From JBGQOG01 sp052113705 (GTDB taxonomy: Bacteria; Pseudomonadota; Alphaproteobacteria; Rhodobacterales; Rhodobacteraceae), in assembly GCF_052113705.1 (NCBI RefSeq), contig NZ_JBGQOG010000006.1, positions 124,001 to 188,000 of the forward strand: a stretch of 64,000 bases of DNA, written 5' to 3'. The notes under the pieces are model-generated. The model saw only the letters and a list, made by a program, of their open reading frames with translations, searched no databases and was not told the origin of the DNA. The position numbers and the translations under genes were made by a program. Below are positions 43,910 through 52,976 of this stretch, in pieces. Each line of letters opens with the position of its first letter. Position 1 is the stretch's first letter.

Positions 43910-46029
43910 CAGTTCGACCCTCCGAGCGTCACCCAGAGCATCAGAAGTGCCATCCCCGCCACCATCGCGAAGGCGTAGTGGAACAGATAACCCGACTGGA
44001 AGCGACCGGCGAGGCGGGTGACCCAGGGGATCAGACCCATCGCGATGCCATTGATGGTGCCGTCAATCACCGCGCCATCCCCCCGTTTCCACAGGAAAGC
44101 CCCGAGAGCTTTGGCCGGACGCACGAAGAGGAAGTCGTAGATCTCATCGAAGTACCATTTGTTCAGGAGGAACTGGTAAAGCGCGGGCTGCGCTTCGGCC
44201 AGTTGGCGCGGGGTGGCCGGGCTGCGGATGTAGAAGATCCAGGCCGCGATCAGACCGCCGAGCATGGCGATAAAGGGCGAAACCTTGACCCAGGCCGGGC
44301 TTTCATGCGCGGCTTCCAGCACATGGTTGTCGGCGCCGATATAGATGGCACCCTGCGGTGCCGCCCCGGCTTCGGCATGCGTGGCCGCAGCATGGGCCTC
44401 GGTCGCGGCCGCTTCGGTCGCAACGGTCGCACTGGCCCCTTCGGTGGCGGCCGCAGCGTGACCGGCTTCGGGAGCAGCGCCTTCGGCCGTGGCTTCGGCG
44501 TGATGCGGCATGCCGAAGAATTCGGACATTTTCGCATGATCGCCAAAGAAGCTGTTGTACCAGACCATCCCGGAGAAGACCGCACCAAGCGCCAGCACGC
44601 CCAGCGGCACCAGCATGACCATCGGGCTTTCATGCGCGTGATCATGCGCATGATGATCGCCGCGCGGTTTGCCGAAGAAGGTCATGAACATCAGCCGCCA
44701 CGAGTAGAAGGAGGTGAAGGCCGCAGCGATGACCAGCATCCAGAAGGCATACATGTTGCCGCCGCCAAAGGCGCTCTCGATGATCGCGTCCTTCGACAGG
44801 AAGCCGGCAAAGCCGATATGGGTCAGCGGGATGCCCACGCCGGTGATCGCCAACGTGCCGATCAGCATCGCGTAATAGGTCACCGGGATCTTTTTGCGCA
44901 GACCGCCGTAGTTCCGCATGTCCTGCTCATGGTGCATCGCATGGATGACCGAACCGGCGCCGAGGAACAGCATCGCCTTGAAGAAAGCGTGGGTCAGCAG
45001 GTGGAACATGGCCGCGCCATAAACGCCCGAGCCCGCGGCCACGAACATATAGCCCAGCTGCGAACAGGTCGAATAGGCGATCACGCGCTTGATGTCGTTC
45101 TGCACGAGACCGACGGTGGCCGCGAAAAAGGCGGTGGTGGCACCGAGATAGACGATGAAGGCCTTGGCTTCCGGCGCATATTCAAACAGCGGCGACATCC
45201 GGCAGACGAGGAAGACGCCCGCGGTCACCATGGTTGCGGCGTGGATCAGCGCCGACACCGGGGTCGGGCCTTCCATCGCATCCGGCAGCCAGGTGTGCAG
45301 GATCAGCTGCGCCGATTTCCCCATCGCGCCGATGAACAGCAGCACACCGATCAGATTGGCGGCGTTCCACTCGGTCCACAGGAAATGCAGCTGCGTTTCG
45401 GCCAGCTTCGGCGCGGCGCCAAAGACCACATCCATGTCGATCGAGCCGGTCAGATAGAAGAGCGCGAAGATCCCCAGCGCAAAGCCGAAGTCGCCCACAC
45501 GGTTGACCACAAAGGCCTTGATCGCCGCGGCATTGGCCGAGGGTTTCTTGTAGTAGAAACCGATGAGCAGATAGGAGGCAACGCCCACCCCTTCCCAGCC
45601 AAAGAACATCTGCACGAGGTTATCGGCGGTGACCAGCATCAGCATGGCGAAGGTGAAGAACGACAGATAGGCGAAGAAGCGCGCCTTGTAATGCTCGTGG
45701 TGGCCCCAGGCGTCGTCATGCGCCATGTAACCCCAGGAATAGAGGTGCACGAGCGAGGAGACGGTGGTGACCACGATCAGCATGATCGCCGTCAGACGGT
45801 CGACGCGGATGCCCCAGGAGGTGTCGAGCGCGCCCGATTGCACCCAGTCGAGCAGGTGAATGTGCTGCGTCGTGCCATCAAAGGTCAGGAAGACGATCCA
45901 GCTCAGCAGACAGGCGAGGAACAACAGCCCGGTGGTGACCACCTGCGCGCCTTTTTCCCCGATCACCCGCCAGCCGAAGCCACCGATGAGCGCCCCCAGA
46001 AGCGGGGCAAAAAGAATGATCTGCTCCAT
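43909..46029 (-). CDS. nuoL: NADH-quinone oxidoreductase subunit L
   Basis: The distal pumping subunit with the long lateral helix; 706 residues, longer than the E. coli protein (613). The core motif LHTWLPDAMEGPTPVSALIH and KRVIAYSTCSQLGYM are present. About residues 450-580 form a loop between late TM helices that is enlarged: a His-rich stretch (HHAHDHAHESP) then a 50-residue Ala/Glu/Thr-rich low-complexity insertion. It lies 6 bp after nuoK. Confidence 0.97.
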   Translation of the reverse strand: MEQIILFAPLLGALIGGFGWRVIGEKGAQVVTTGLLFLACLLSWIVFLTFDGTTQHIHLLDWVQSGALDTSWGIRVDRLTAIMLIVVTTVSSLVHLYSWGYMAHDDAWGHHEHYKARFFAYLSFFTFAMLMLVTADNLVQMFFGWEGVGVASYLLIGFYYKKPSANAAAIKAFVVNRVGDFGFALGIFALFYLTGSIDMDVVFGAAPKLAETQLHFLWTEWNAANLIGVLLFIGAMGKSAQLILHTWLPDAMEGPTPVSALIHAATMVTAGVFLVCRMSPLFEYAPEAKAFIVYLGATTAFFAATVGLVQNDIKRVIAYSTCSQLGYMFVAAGSGVYGAAMFHLLTHAFFKAMLFLGAGSVIHAMHHEQDMRNYGGLRKKIPVTYYAMLIGTLAITGVGIPLTHIGFAGFLSKDAIIESAFGGGNMYAFWMLVIAAAFTSFYSWRLMFMTFFGKPRGDHHAHDHAHESPMVMLVPLGVLALGAVFSGMVWYNSFFGDHAKMSEFFGMPHHAEATAEGAAPEAGHAAAATEGASATVATEAAATEAHAAATHAEAGAAPQGAIYIGADNHVLEAAHESPAWVKVSPFIAMLGGLIAAWIFYIRSPATPRQLAEAQPALYQFLLNKWYFDEIYDFLFVRPAKALGAFLWKRGDGAVIDGTINGIAMGLIPWVTRLAGRFQSGYLFHYAFAMVAGMALLMLWVTLGGSN

Positions 46030-46035
46030 TTGCCC

Positions 46036-46341
46036 TTACCCTTTCATCACGTTGACGTCTTCGACGTCGATGGTGCCGCGGTTGCGGAAGAAGACCACCA
46101 GAATGGCAAGGCCAATCGCGGCCTCAGCCGCTGCGACGGTCAGGATGAACATGGTGAACACCTGCCCCGCCAGATCGCCGAGCGACGCCGAAAACGCCAC
46201 CATGTTGATGTTCACCGCCAGCAGCATCAGCTCAATCGACATCAGGATGACGATGACGTTCTTGCGGTTCACGAAAATGCCGAAGATGCCGATGACGAAC
46301 AATGCCGCCGCCACGCCCAGGTAATGTGTCAATCCGATCAT
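46036..46341 (-). CDS. nuoK: NADH-quinone oxidoreductase subunit K
   Basis: A 101-residue, three-helix membrane subunit (MrpC-like). It contains the two conserved membrane Glu residues, in MSIELMLLAVN and AAAEAAIGLAI, needed for coupling. Preceded by a 72-bp spacer from nuoJ that holds two hairpins. Confidence 0.97.
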   Translation of the reverse strand: MIGLTHYLGVAAALFVIGIFGIFVNRKNVIVILMSIELMLLAVNINMVAFSASLGDLAGQVFTMFILTVAAAEAAIGLAILVVFFRNRGTIDVEDVNVMKG

Positions 46342-46382
46342 TTGGTCCCTCCGGGCGCCCGCCCGATGTCTTTATATTGTGC

Positions 46383-46412
46383 GGCCCCCGAAGGGACCGC
46401 CGCCCTGGCGGC
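46383..46412 (-). other. Double hairpin in the nuoJ-nuoK spacer
   Basis: Read on the minus strand directly after the nuoJ stop: GCCGC-CAGG-GCGGC then GGTCCC-TTCG-GGGGCC, the second with an extra-stable UUCG tetraloop. No T run, so probably an mRNA processing or stability element inside the operon rather than a terminator. Confidence 0.6.
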
Positions 46413-46413
46413 C

Positions 46414-47022
46414 TTAGAGCCCCTGCCCCGGTTTCACGTCTTTCAGTTCCATCTGTTTCGCCGGGTCGCGGTACATCTGGCTCAGAACATTCTGACGCTT
46501 GACGTCCTTGCGGTGGCGCAGGGTCAGAAGGATGGCCCCGATCATCGCGACCAGCAGCACCAGACCCGCGGTCTGGAACAGGAAGAGATATTTGTCATAG
46601 AGCAGCAGCCCCAGCGCTTCGGTGTTGCTCACCCCGTCCTGCATCGGTGCCACGCGCAGGTTCATCGCCAGTTCCGACGTTTTCCACACGCCAAAGGCCA
46701 TGCCCAGCATCAGCAGCATGATCACGCCCATCAACAGACCCAGCGGCATGAAGCGCGCCAATTCGCCCTTCAGCTCGGCAAAGTCGATGTCGAGCATCAT
46801 CACCACAAAGAGGAAGAGCACCGCCACCGCGCCGACATAGACGATGATCAGCAGCATGGCGACGAATTCCGCCCCCATCAGCACAAAGAGCCCCGAGGCC
46901 GAGAGGAAGGCCAGGATCAGCCAGAGAACCGAATGGACCGGGTTTTTCGAGACCACGACCATGAAGCCCGATACCACCACCGAGATGGCGAAGAGATAGA
47001 AGGCGAATGCAAACACCGTCAT
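46414..47022 (-). CDS. nuoJ: NADH-quinone oxidoreductase subunit J
   Basis: A 202-residue membrane subunit with five predicted helices, including the TM3 region with MGAEFVAMLLIIVYVGAVAV that carries the conserved pi-bulge Tyr/Gly area. Its start overlaps the preceding CMD-like gene by 4 nt. Confidence 0.96.
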   Translation of the reverse strand: MTVFAFAFYLFAISVVVSGFMVVVSKNPVHSVLWLILAFLSASGLFVLMGAEFVAMLLIIVYVGAVAVLFLFVVMMLDIDFAELKGELARFMPLGLLMGVIMLLMLGMAFGVWKTSELAMNLRVAPMQDGVSNTEALGLLLYDKYLFLFQTAGLVLLVAMIGAILLTLRHRKDVKRQNVLSQMYRDPAKQMELKDVKPGQGL

Positions 47023-47438
47023 GCGGTCTCTCCCGATTTGTCGGCCTGTTCTGCGAACACGCCTTGCGCGATTTCCAGCGCCTTGGTCATGGCGGGAACC
47101 CCGCCGAACATACTCATCTGAAAGATCACTTCCGCGATCTCGCGTTCGGTCGCCCCGGCGGCCATCGCATTGCGAATGGTCAGCCGCAGCTGGGCATCGG
47201 CCTGCGCCCCCAGCACGACCAGCGCCGCGATGGTGACCAGAAGGCGTGTGCGCGCATCCAGCCCCTCGCGGTTGAAGGTCTTGCCAAAGAACATCTCCAG
47301 CATGTCTTTCGACATGGTGGGGAAGAGCTTTTCAAAGGCGGCCGGATTGAAGGTTTCCAGCGCCGGATTGAAAGCACGGGCCATTTCGGCCCCCTGCTCC
47401 ATCATCGACTTAAAGAGTTTCTGGAATTCTTCATTCAT
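47019..47438 (-). CDS. Carboxymuconolactone-decarboxylase-like accessory protein in the nuo operon
   Basis: A 139-residue soluble helical protein with an AhpD/CMD-like core (about 55-125: LDARTRLLVTIAALVVLGAQ, IRNAMAAGATEREIAEVIFQ). It lacks the CxxC redox pair of AhpD and has no Cys at all, so peroxidase or thiol chemistry is unlikely. It overlaps nuoI upstream and nuoJ downstream by 4 nt each, so it is made with complex I. A chaperone or assembly role is only an inference. Confidence 0.8.
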   Translation of the reverse strand: MNEEFQKLFKSMMEQGAEMARAFNPALETFNPAAFEKLFPTMSKDMLEMFFGKTFNREGLDARTRLLVTIAALVVLGAQADAQLRLTIRNAMAAGATEREIAEVIFQMSMFGGVPAMTKALEIAQGVFAEQADKSGETA

Positions 47439-47926
47439 CTGTAGGGGGCATCCATCTCAAGGTTGCGCGCGATCTCACCCTCCCAGCGGTCGCCGTTCGA
47501 CAGGAGTTTTTCCTTGTCATAGAACAGCTCTTCGCGGGTTTCGGCGGCGAATTCAAAATTCGGCCCTTCGACGATGGCATCCACCGGGCAGGCTTCCTGG
47601 CAGAAACCGCAGTAGATGCATTTCGTCATGTCGATGTCATAGCGCGTGGTGCGGCGGCTGCCGTCTTCGCGGGGTTCCGCGTCGATGGTGATCGCCTGTG
47701 CGGGGCAGATCGCCTCGCACAATTTGCACGCGATGCAGCGCTCTTCACCGCTGGGATAGCGGCGCAACGCATGCTCGCCCCGGAAACGCGGGGACAGCGG
47801 CCCCTTTTCATGCGGGTAGTTCAGCGTCGCCTTCGGGGCGAGGAAGTATTTCATCCCAAGGCCAAAGCCCTTGATGAAATCCAGCATGAAGAAATATTTC
47901 GCCGCGCGGGAATAGTCGAGTGCCAT
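47435..47926 (-). CDS. nuoI: NADH-quinone oxidoreductase subunit I
   Basis: A 163-residue ferredoxin-like subunit carrying clusters N6a and N6b: CIACKLCEAICP and CIYCGFCQEACP. The N-terminal amphipathic helix ties it to the membrane arm. ATG 47926 (MALDYSRAAKYFFM) lies 4 nt after the nuoH stop. Confidence 0.97.
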   Translation of the reverse strand: MALDYSRAAKYFFMLDFIKGFGLGMKYFLAPKATLNYPHEKGPLSPRFRGEHALRRYPSGEERCIACKLCEAICPAQAITIDAEPREDGSRRTTRYDIDMTKCIYCGFCQEACPVDAIVEGPNFEFAAETREELFYDKEKLLSNGDRWEGEIARNLEMDAPYR

Positions 47927-47930
47927 GCGC

Positions 47931-48968
47931 TTAGCCCCCCATGGTCCAGCGGGCCCAGAAGCCGCCGAGGATTTCAAATTTCGCGAGGAATGCCACGATC
48001 ACCACCCAGCCGAGCGAGAGCGGCAGGAACACCTTCCAGCCAATCCGCATCAGCTGGTCATAGCGGTAGCGCGGGACGATGGCCTTCACCATGGCGAAGA
48101 GGAAGAAGAAGAAGACGAGCTTGACCACGAACCACAGGAACCCGTCGGGGATCCCCGGGATCGGCGAGAGCCAGCCGCCGAAGAACAGCAAGGTGATCAG
48201 CGCGCACATCAGCCAGATGGCGATGTATTCACCCGCCATGAACAGCAGGAACGGTGTCGAGGAATATTCCACCTGATAGCCGGCGACGAGTTCGGATTCC
48301 GCTTCCGGCAGGTCGAACGGCGGGCGGTTCGTCTCGGCCAGCGCCGAGATGAAGAACAGCACCACCATCGGCAAATGCGGCAGCCAGTACCAGTTGAACA
48401 GACCGTACGAACCCTTCTGCGCCATGACGATATCGCCAAAGTTCATCGAGCCGGTCGAGATGATGATGCCGACGATGATCAGACCCAGCGAGACTTCATA
48501 GGAGATCATCTGCGCCGCCGAGCGGAGCGAGCCGAGGAAGGGATATTTCGAGTTCGAGGCCCAGCCGCCCATGATCACGCCGTAAACCTCGAGCGAGGAG
48601 ACGGCCATCACGAAGAGCACGGCGACGTTGATGTCCGAGAGCACCCAGCCATCGTTCATCGGGATCACCGCCCAGGAGACCATCGCCAGCACAAAGCTGG
48701 CCACCGGCGCCAGGAAGAACACGAATTTATCCGCGCCTGCCGGGACCACGATTTCCTTGACGACATATTTCAGCGCGTCGGCCACGGTTTGCAGCAAGCC
48801 CCAGGGGCCTACCACGTTCGGGCCCCGGCGCATCTGCACCGCCGCCCAGATCTTGCGGTCACCGTACACCAGGAACAAGAGCGAGATCATCACGAAGGCG
48901 ATGACCCCGAGCCCCTGAACCGCGATCAGGAGAAAAGTGCCCAGAGGTGTGGATAGAAAGTCAGCCAT
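47931..48968 (-). CDS. nuoH: NADH-quinone oxidoreductase subunit H
   Basis: A 345-residue, eight-helix subunit forming much of the quinone chamber. It has RRGPNVVGPWGLLQTVADAL, the Glu-rich loop motif ALAETNRPPFDLPEAESELV and GYQVEYSSTPF. ATG 48968 (MADFLSTPLGTF) is chosen; the frame is open for 59 further codons upstream, but these overlap the lipoprotein gene and show no similarity. Confidence 0.97.
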   Translation of the reverse strand: MADFLSTPLGTFLLIAVQGLGVIAFVMISLLFLVYGDRKIWAAVQMRRGPNVVGPWGLLQTVADALKYVVKEIVVPAGADKFVFFLAPVASFVLAMVSWAVIPMNDGWVLSDINVAVLFVMAVSSLEVYGVIMGGWASNSKYPFLGSLRSAAQMISYEVSLGLIIVGIIISTGSMNFGDIVMAQKGSYGLFNWYWLPHLPMVVLFFISALAETNRPPFDLPEAESELVAGYQVEYSSTPFLLFMAGEYIAIWLMCALITLLFFGGWLSPIPGIPDGFLWFVVKLVFFFFLFAMVKAIVPRYRYDQLMRIGWKVFLPLSLGWVVIVAFLAKFEILGGFWARWTMGG

Positions 48969-48981
48969 TTGCCATTGTCCC

Positions 48982-49392
48982 TCAGACCGTCGGTATTCCC
49001 AGTTCAGCGCAATCGGCCACTGCCACTTCGGCATCGATGGTCCGCAGGCCGCGTGGCAAGGCGGGCGATATGGTGTAAACCGCATCCGCCCGCCAGACGC
49101 CACCTTGATGATCAACAGCCGTGCGCACGTGGCGCGCAAAGCCATAGCCGCGGATCAGCGCATATTGCGCCGCCGCACATTTCGCATAATCCGCCGCATC
49201 CTGCTCATTCCGCGCGCCCTTCATCGACACGTGGAAATTCACCAGATTGCCCTCCAGCAGCCGCGTCTCCACCCCTTGATAGATCGGGGTGAACGGCTTT
49301 TCGGGCGCGGTGGCCCCCGCCTCTGCACAGGCCGAGAGGGCGCCCGGAAGGGCGACCAGCAGGGCCAGGGCAAGAGGCGGGCGCCGGATCAT
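48982..49392 (-). CDS. Predicted lipoprotein encoded between nuoG and nuoH
   Basis: A 136-residue protein with a lipoprotein signal peptide (lipobox ALSAC, Cys22) and a compact C-terminal domain (about 40-136) with two further Cys, in DYAKCAAAQYAL and VAVADCAELG, that could form a disulfide. It starts on the last base of the nuoG stop and ends 13 bp before nuoH, so it belongs to the operon. I do not recognise the family. A periplasm-facing accessory of complex I is an inference. Confidence 0.8.
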   Translation of the reverse strand: MIRRPPLALALLVALPGALSACAEAGATAPEKPFTPIYQGVETRLLEGNLVNFHVSMKGARNEQDAADYAKCAAAQYALIRGYGFARHVRTAVDHQGGVWRADAVYTISPALPRGLRTIDAEVAVADCAELGIPTV

Positions 49393-51422
49393 TATTCGGC
49401 CGCCAGTGCGGTCGCGCCGCGTGCTTTCGCCCCGGCCGAGAGTTCGGCCATCAGCGTGCTCGCGCGGGCGATCGGGTTGGTCAGGTAGAAATCGGTCACC
49501 GCATTGCGGAAATCGGCCACGCCCGGATCGCGGAGCGCCAGCGGCACCCAGTCGTTTTCCGGCACGGTGTCGATCTTGGCCAGATGCGGCACCGCCGCGA
49601 CCAGCGCCCGACGCAGCGCGGCAAGGCTGTCCCAGGGCTGAACGGCACCCAGTTCCGCCGACAGCGCGCGCAGGATCGCCCAGTTTTCTTTCGCCTCGCC
49701 CGGCGCGAAACCGGCGCGGAACGCCAGCTGCGGGCGGCCTTCGGTGTTCACGAAGAGGCCGTTTTCTTCCGTATAGGCGGCCGCCGGCAGGATGATATCG
49801 GCGCGGTTGGCCCCGCGGTCGCCGTGCGAGCCCTGGTAGATCACGAAGGGGCCGCCTTCAGCCGCCGGGGTGATCTCGACCTCATCGGCGCCGAGGTTGT
49901 AGATCACCTCAACCCCTTGCGTCGCCGCGATCAGACCGCCTTCGGTCACAGCGCCCACATCCATCGCGCCCACGCGGGCGGCGGCGGTGTGCAGCACCAG
50001 AAGTTTCGAGCCGGTGGTCTGCGCGAGGTTCATCGCATGCGCCAGCACCGCTTCGCCATCGGCTTCGCGCAGCGCGCCCTGCCCGATGATGATGATCGAG
50101 GCTTCGTCCTGCACCTTGCCAAAGGCCATATTTTCCAGATTGACCAGTGCGGCGCGGTCGGTGCCGACGTGATCATAATCATAGGTCAGATCAGCCGCCT
50201 GACCGATCAGCCCGACATGCGCGCCCGCGGCCCAGGCCTTGCGGATCCGCGCGTTCAGCACCGGCGATTCAAGACGCGGGTTGGTCCCGATCAACAGGAT
50301 ATGCTTGGCGCTGTCGATGTCTTCGATCTTCGCGGTCCCGGCATAGGCCGAGCGGTTGCCGATCGGCAGACGCGCGCCATCGGTGCGGCATTCCACCGTG
50401 CCACCCAGACCCTCAACCAGATTTTTCAGCGCGAAAACCGCCTCAACCGGGGCGAGATCGCCCACGAGGCCCAGCACTTTCTTGCCCTTCAGCGCGGCGC
50501 TTGCGGCAGCCAGAGCCTCGCCCCAGCCCGCTTTGCGCAGGCGGCCATTTTCGCGGATATAGGGCGTGTCGAGACGCTGGCGGCGCAGACCGTCCCAGAC
50601 AAAACGGGTTTTGTCCGAGATCCACTCTTCGTTCACGCCATCATGGTTGCGCGGCAGAATGCGCATCACTTCGCGGCCCTTGGTGTCCACACGGATGTTC
50701 GCCCCAAGCGCATCCATCACGTCGATGGTTTCGGTCTTGGTCAGCTCCCACGGACGGGCGGTGAAAGCATAGGGTTTCGAGGTCAGCGCGCCCACCGGGC
50801 AGAGATCGATGATGTTGCCCTGCAGGTTGCTGTCGAGCGTCCCGCCAAGATACGAGGTGATTTCCGCATCTTCGCCGCGCCCGGTCTGGCCCATCTGGGT
50901 GATCCCGGCAACTTCCGAGGTGAAGCGCACGCAGCGGGTGCACGAGATGCAGCGGGTCATCGAGGTTTCGACCAGCGGCCCCAGATCAAGGTCATCGCTG
51001 GCGCGTTTCGGCTCGCGGTAACGGCTGAAATCAACGCCATAGGCCATCGCCTGATCCTGCAGGTCGCATTCGCCACCCTGATCGCAGATCGGGCAATCGA
51101 GCGGGTGGTTGATGAGCAGAAACTCCATCACCCCTTCGCGGGCCTTTTTCACCATCGGCGAGTTGGTTTTCACCACCGAAGGCGCGCCATCCGGGCCGGG
51201 CCGCAGATCCTTGACCTGCATCGCGCAGGAAGCCGCCGGTTTCGGCGGGCCGCCCACCACTTCCACCAGACACATCCGGCAGTTACCGGCGATTGACAGG
51301 CGTTCGTGGTAGCAAAAACGCGGCACTTCGACCCCGGCCTGCTCACAGGCCTGGATCAGGGTGAGGTTGGGATCAACCTCGACTTCGATGCCGTCGATAA
51401 GGAGTTTGCGCAGGTTGCTCAT
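49392..51422 (-). CDS. nuoG: NADH-quinone oxidoreductase subunit G
   Basis: A 676-residue peripheral-arm subunit with several FeS clusters: the [2Fe-2S] set CYHERLSIAGNCRMC, the His-ligated N5 motif HPLDCPICDQGGECDLQDQ and the [4Fe-4S] set RCISCTRCVRF. The C-terminal two thirds is a molybdopterin-oxidoreductase-like domain without cofactor. ATG 51422 (MSNLRKLLIDGIEV) lies 4 nt after nuoF. Confidence 0.97.
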   Translation of the reverse strand: MSNLRKLLIDGIEVEVDPNLTLIQACEQAGVEVPRFCYHERLSIAGNCRMCLVEVVGGPPKPAASCAMQVKDLRPGPDGAPSVVKTNSPMVKKAREGVMEFLLINHPLDCPICDQGGECDLQDQAMAYGVDFSRYREPKRASDDLDLGPLVETSMTRCISCTRCVRFTSEVAGITQMGQTGRGEDAEITSYLGGTLDSNLQGNIIDLCPVGALTSKPYAFTARPWELTKTETIDVMDALGANIRVDTKGREVMRILPRNHDGVNEEWISDKTRFVWDGLRRQRLDTPYIRENGRLRKAGWGEALAAASAALKGKKVLGLVGDLAPVEAVFALKNLVEGLGGTVECRTDGARLPIGNRSAYAGTAKIEDIDSAKHILLIGTNPRLESPVLNARIRKAWAAGAHVGLIGQAADLTYDYDHVGTDRAALVNLENMAFGKVQDEASIIIIGQGALREADGEAVLAHAMNLAQTTGSKLLVLHTAAARVGAMDVGAVTEGGLIAATQGVEVIYNLGADEVEITPAAEGGPFVIYQGSHGDRGANRADIILPAAAYTEENGLFVNTEGRPQLAFRAGFAPGEAKENWAILRALSAELGAVQPWDSLAALRRALVAAVPHLAKIDTVPENDWVPLALRDPGVADFRNAVTDFYLTNPIARASTLMAELSAGAKARGATALAAE

Positions 51423-51426
51423 GTTC

Positions 51427-52722
51427 TTACTCCGCCGCCATCGCGCCCATGCGCCCGGTGCGCTTGGCTTTGATACGGTCTTCAATCTCTTCGCGGAAAT
51501 GCCGCACGAGGCCCTGGATCGGCCAGGCGGCCGCATCGCCGAGCGCACAGATGGTGTGACCTTCGACCTGTTTGGTCACCGCGAGCAGCATGTCGATCTC
51601 TTCGACTTCCGCGTCGCCGGTCACCAGACGTTTCATCACCCGCATCATCCAGCCGGTGCCTTCGCGGCAGGGCGTGCACTGGCCGCAGCTTTCGTGTTTG
51701 AAAAAGCTCGACAGACGCCAAATCGCTTTGATGATGTCGGTGTTCTGATCCATCACGATCATGCAGGCGGTCCCGAACGAGGATTTGTTTTCCCGCATCC
51801 AGTCGAAATCCATGATCGCATCTTCGCACATCGAGGCGGGCAGCACCGGGCAGGACGCGCCGCCGGGGATGACGGCTTTCAGGTTCTTCCAGCCGCCGCG
51901 CACACCGCCGCCATGCTTCTCGATCAGCTCTTTCATCGAGATCGACATCGATTCCTCGACGACGCAGGGGGTGTTGATATGGCCCGACATCCCAAAGAGT
52001 TTGACGCCCACGTTGTTCGGACGGCCAAAGCCCGCGAACCATTCCGGCCCCCGGCGCAGGATCGTCGGGACAACGGCGATGCTCTCCACGTTGTTCACCG
52101 TGGTCGGGCAGCCGTAAAGGCCCGAGCCTGCCGGGAACGGCGGTTTCATCCGCGGCATGCCCTTCTTGCCCTCAAGGCTTTCCAGCAGCGCGGTTTCTTC
52201 GCCGCAGATATAGGCCCCTGCCCCGTGGTGCAGGTAAATGTCGAAATCATAGCCGGATTTCGAGGCGTTGCGGCCGATCAGACCCGCATCATAGGCCTCG
52301 TCAATCGCCGCCTGCAGCGCCTCTTTCTCACGGATGTACTCGCCGCGGATGTAGATGTAAGCGGCGACGGCATTCATCGCAAAACCGGCGATCAGGCAGC
52401 CTTCGATCAGCGTGTGCGGATCGTGGCGCATGATTTCGCGGTCTTTGCAGGTGCCCGGCTCGGATTCGTCGGCGTTCACCACGAGGTACGAGGGGCGGCC
52501 ATCCGATTGCTTGGGCATGAAGGACCATTTCAGACCGGTCGGGAAACCCGCCCCGCCCCGGCCGCGCAGGCCCGAGGCTTTCATCTGATCGATGATCGTG
52601 TCACGGCCGCGCGCCAGAATATCGGCGGTGCCATCCCAATGGCCACGCTTTTGGGCGCCTGCGAGGGTGCGGTCATGCATCCCGTAGAGGTTGGTGAAGA
52701 TCCGATCCTGATCTTTCAGCAT
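51427..52722 (-). CDS. nuoF: NADH-quinone oxidoreductase subunit F (NADH/FMN-binding)
   Basis: A 431-residue flavoprotein that takes hydride from NADH. It has the FMN loop GLRGRGGAGFPTGLKW, the NADH loop GAYICGEETALLESLEG and the N3 cluster motif ESCGQCTPCREGTGWM. It follows the two small membrane protein genes. Confidence 0.98.
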   Translation of the reverse strand: MLKDQDRIFTNLYGMHDRTLAGAQKRGHWDGTADILARGRDTIIDQMKASGLRGRGGAGFPTGLKWSFMPKQSDGRPSYLVVNADESEPGTCKDREIMRHDPHTLIEGCLIAGFAMNAVAAYIYIRGEYIREKEALQAAIDEAYDAGLIGRNASKSGYDFDIYLHHGAGAYICGEETALLESLEGKKGMPRMKPPFPAGSGLYGCPTTVNNVESIAVVPTILRRGPEWFAGFGRPNNVGVKLFGMSGHINTPCVVEESMSISMKELIEKHGGGVRGGWKNLKAVIPGGASCPVLPASMCEDAIMDFDWMRENKSSFGTACMIVMDQNTDIIKAIWRLSSFFKHESCGQCTPCREGTGWMMRVMKRLVTGDAEVEEIDMLLAVTKQVEGHTICALGDAAAWPIQGLVRHFREEIEDRIKAKRTGRMGAMAAE

Positions 52723-52732
52723 GTCTTTTCCC

Positions 52733-52966
52733 TCAATCGCCCCGTTGGGCCTTTTGTCGCTGCCAGATGCGCCAGGTCACAACCAGCGCCCAGATAAAAC
52801 CGGCGATTGCCGCCAGATCGGCCAGAAAGGCATAGCGGGCTTCCCAGCCCAGTTTTGCCCCCAAGGCCTGTACCGCAAGCCAGAGCAGCATCGTGCCCGC
52901 GATCACAAGGGCGACAATGCGCCCCTCGCGGGCCATATTTTGCGGCTCAGGTTGCGGTTTCTTCAT
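52733..52966 (-). CDS. Small two-helix membrane protein in the nuo operon (DUF5337-like)
   Basis: A 77-residue protein with two TM helices (about 17-36, RIVALVIAGTMLLWLAVQAL, and 45-66) and a short basic C-terminus. It sits 10 bp before nuoF and 10 bp after another small membrane protein. It resembles the DUF5337 proteins seen at this position in Rhodobacteraceae; no function is established. Confidence 0.75.
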   Translation of the reverse strand: MKKPQPEPQNMAREGRIVALVIAGTMLLWLAVQALGAKLGWEARYAFLADLAAIAGFIWALVVTWRIWQRQKAQRGD

Positions 52967-52976
52967 TCCGTCCCAC

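Noticed and set aside
40733..47121. Two very long plus-strand open frames (over 1000 codons each) opposite the nuo genes
   Set aside because: They are His/Arg/Gln/Asp-rich mirror translations of GC-rich membrane-protein genes, have no recognisable domain and lie fully antisense to nuoI-N.
48969..49145. A 59-codon N-terminal extension of nuoH
   Set aside because: It overlaps the lipoprotein gene, and family members begin at the MADFLSTPLG start.
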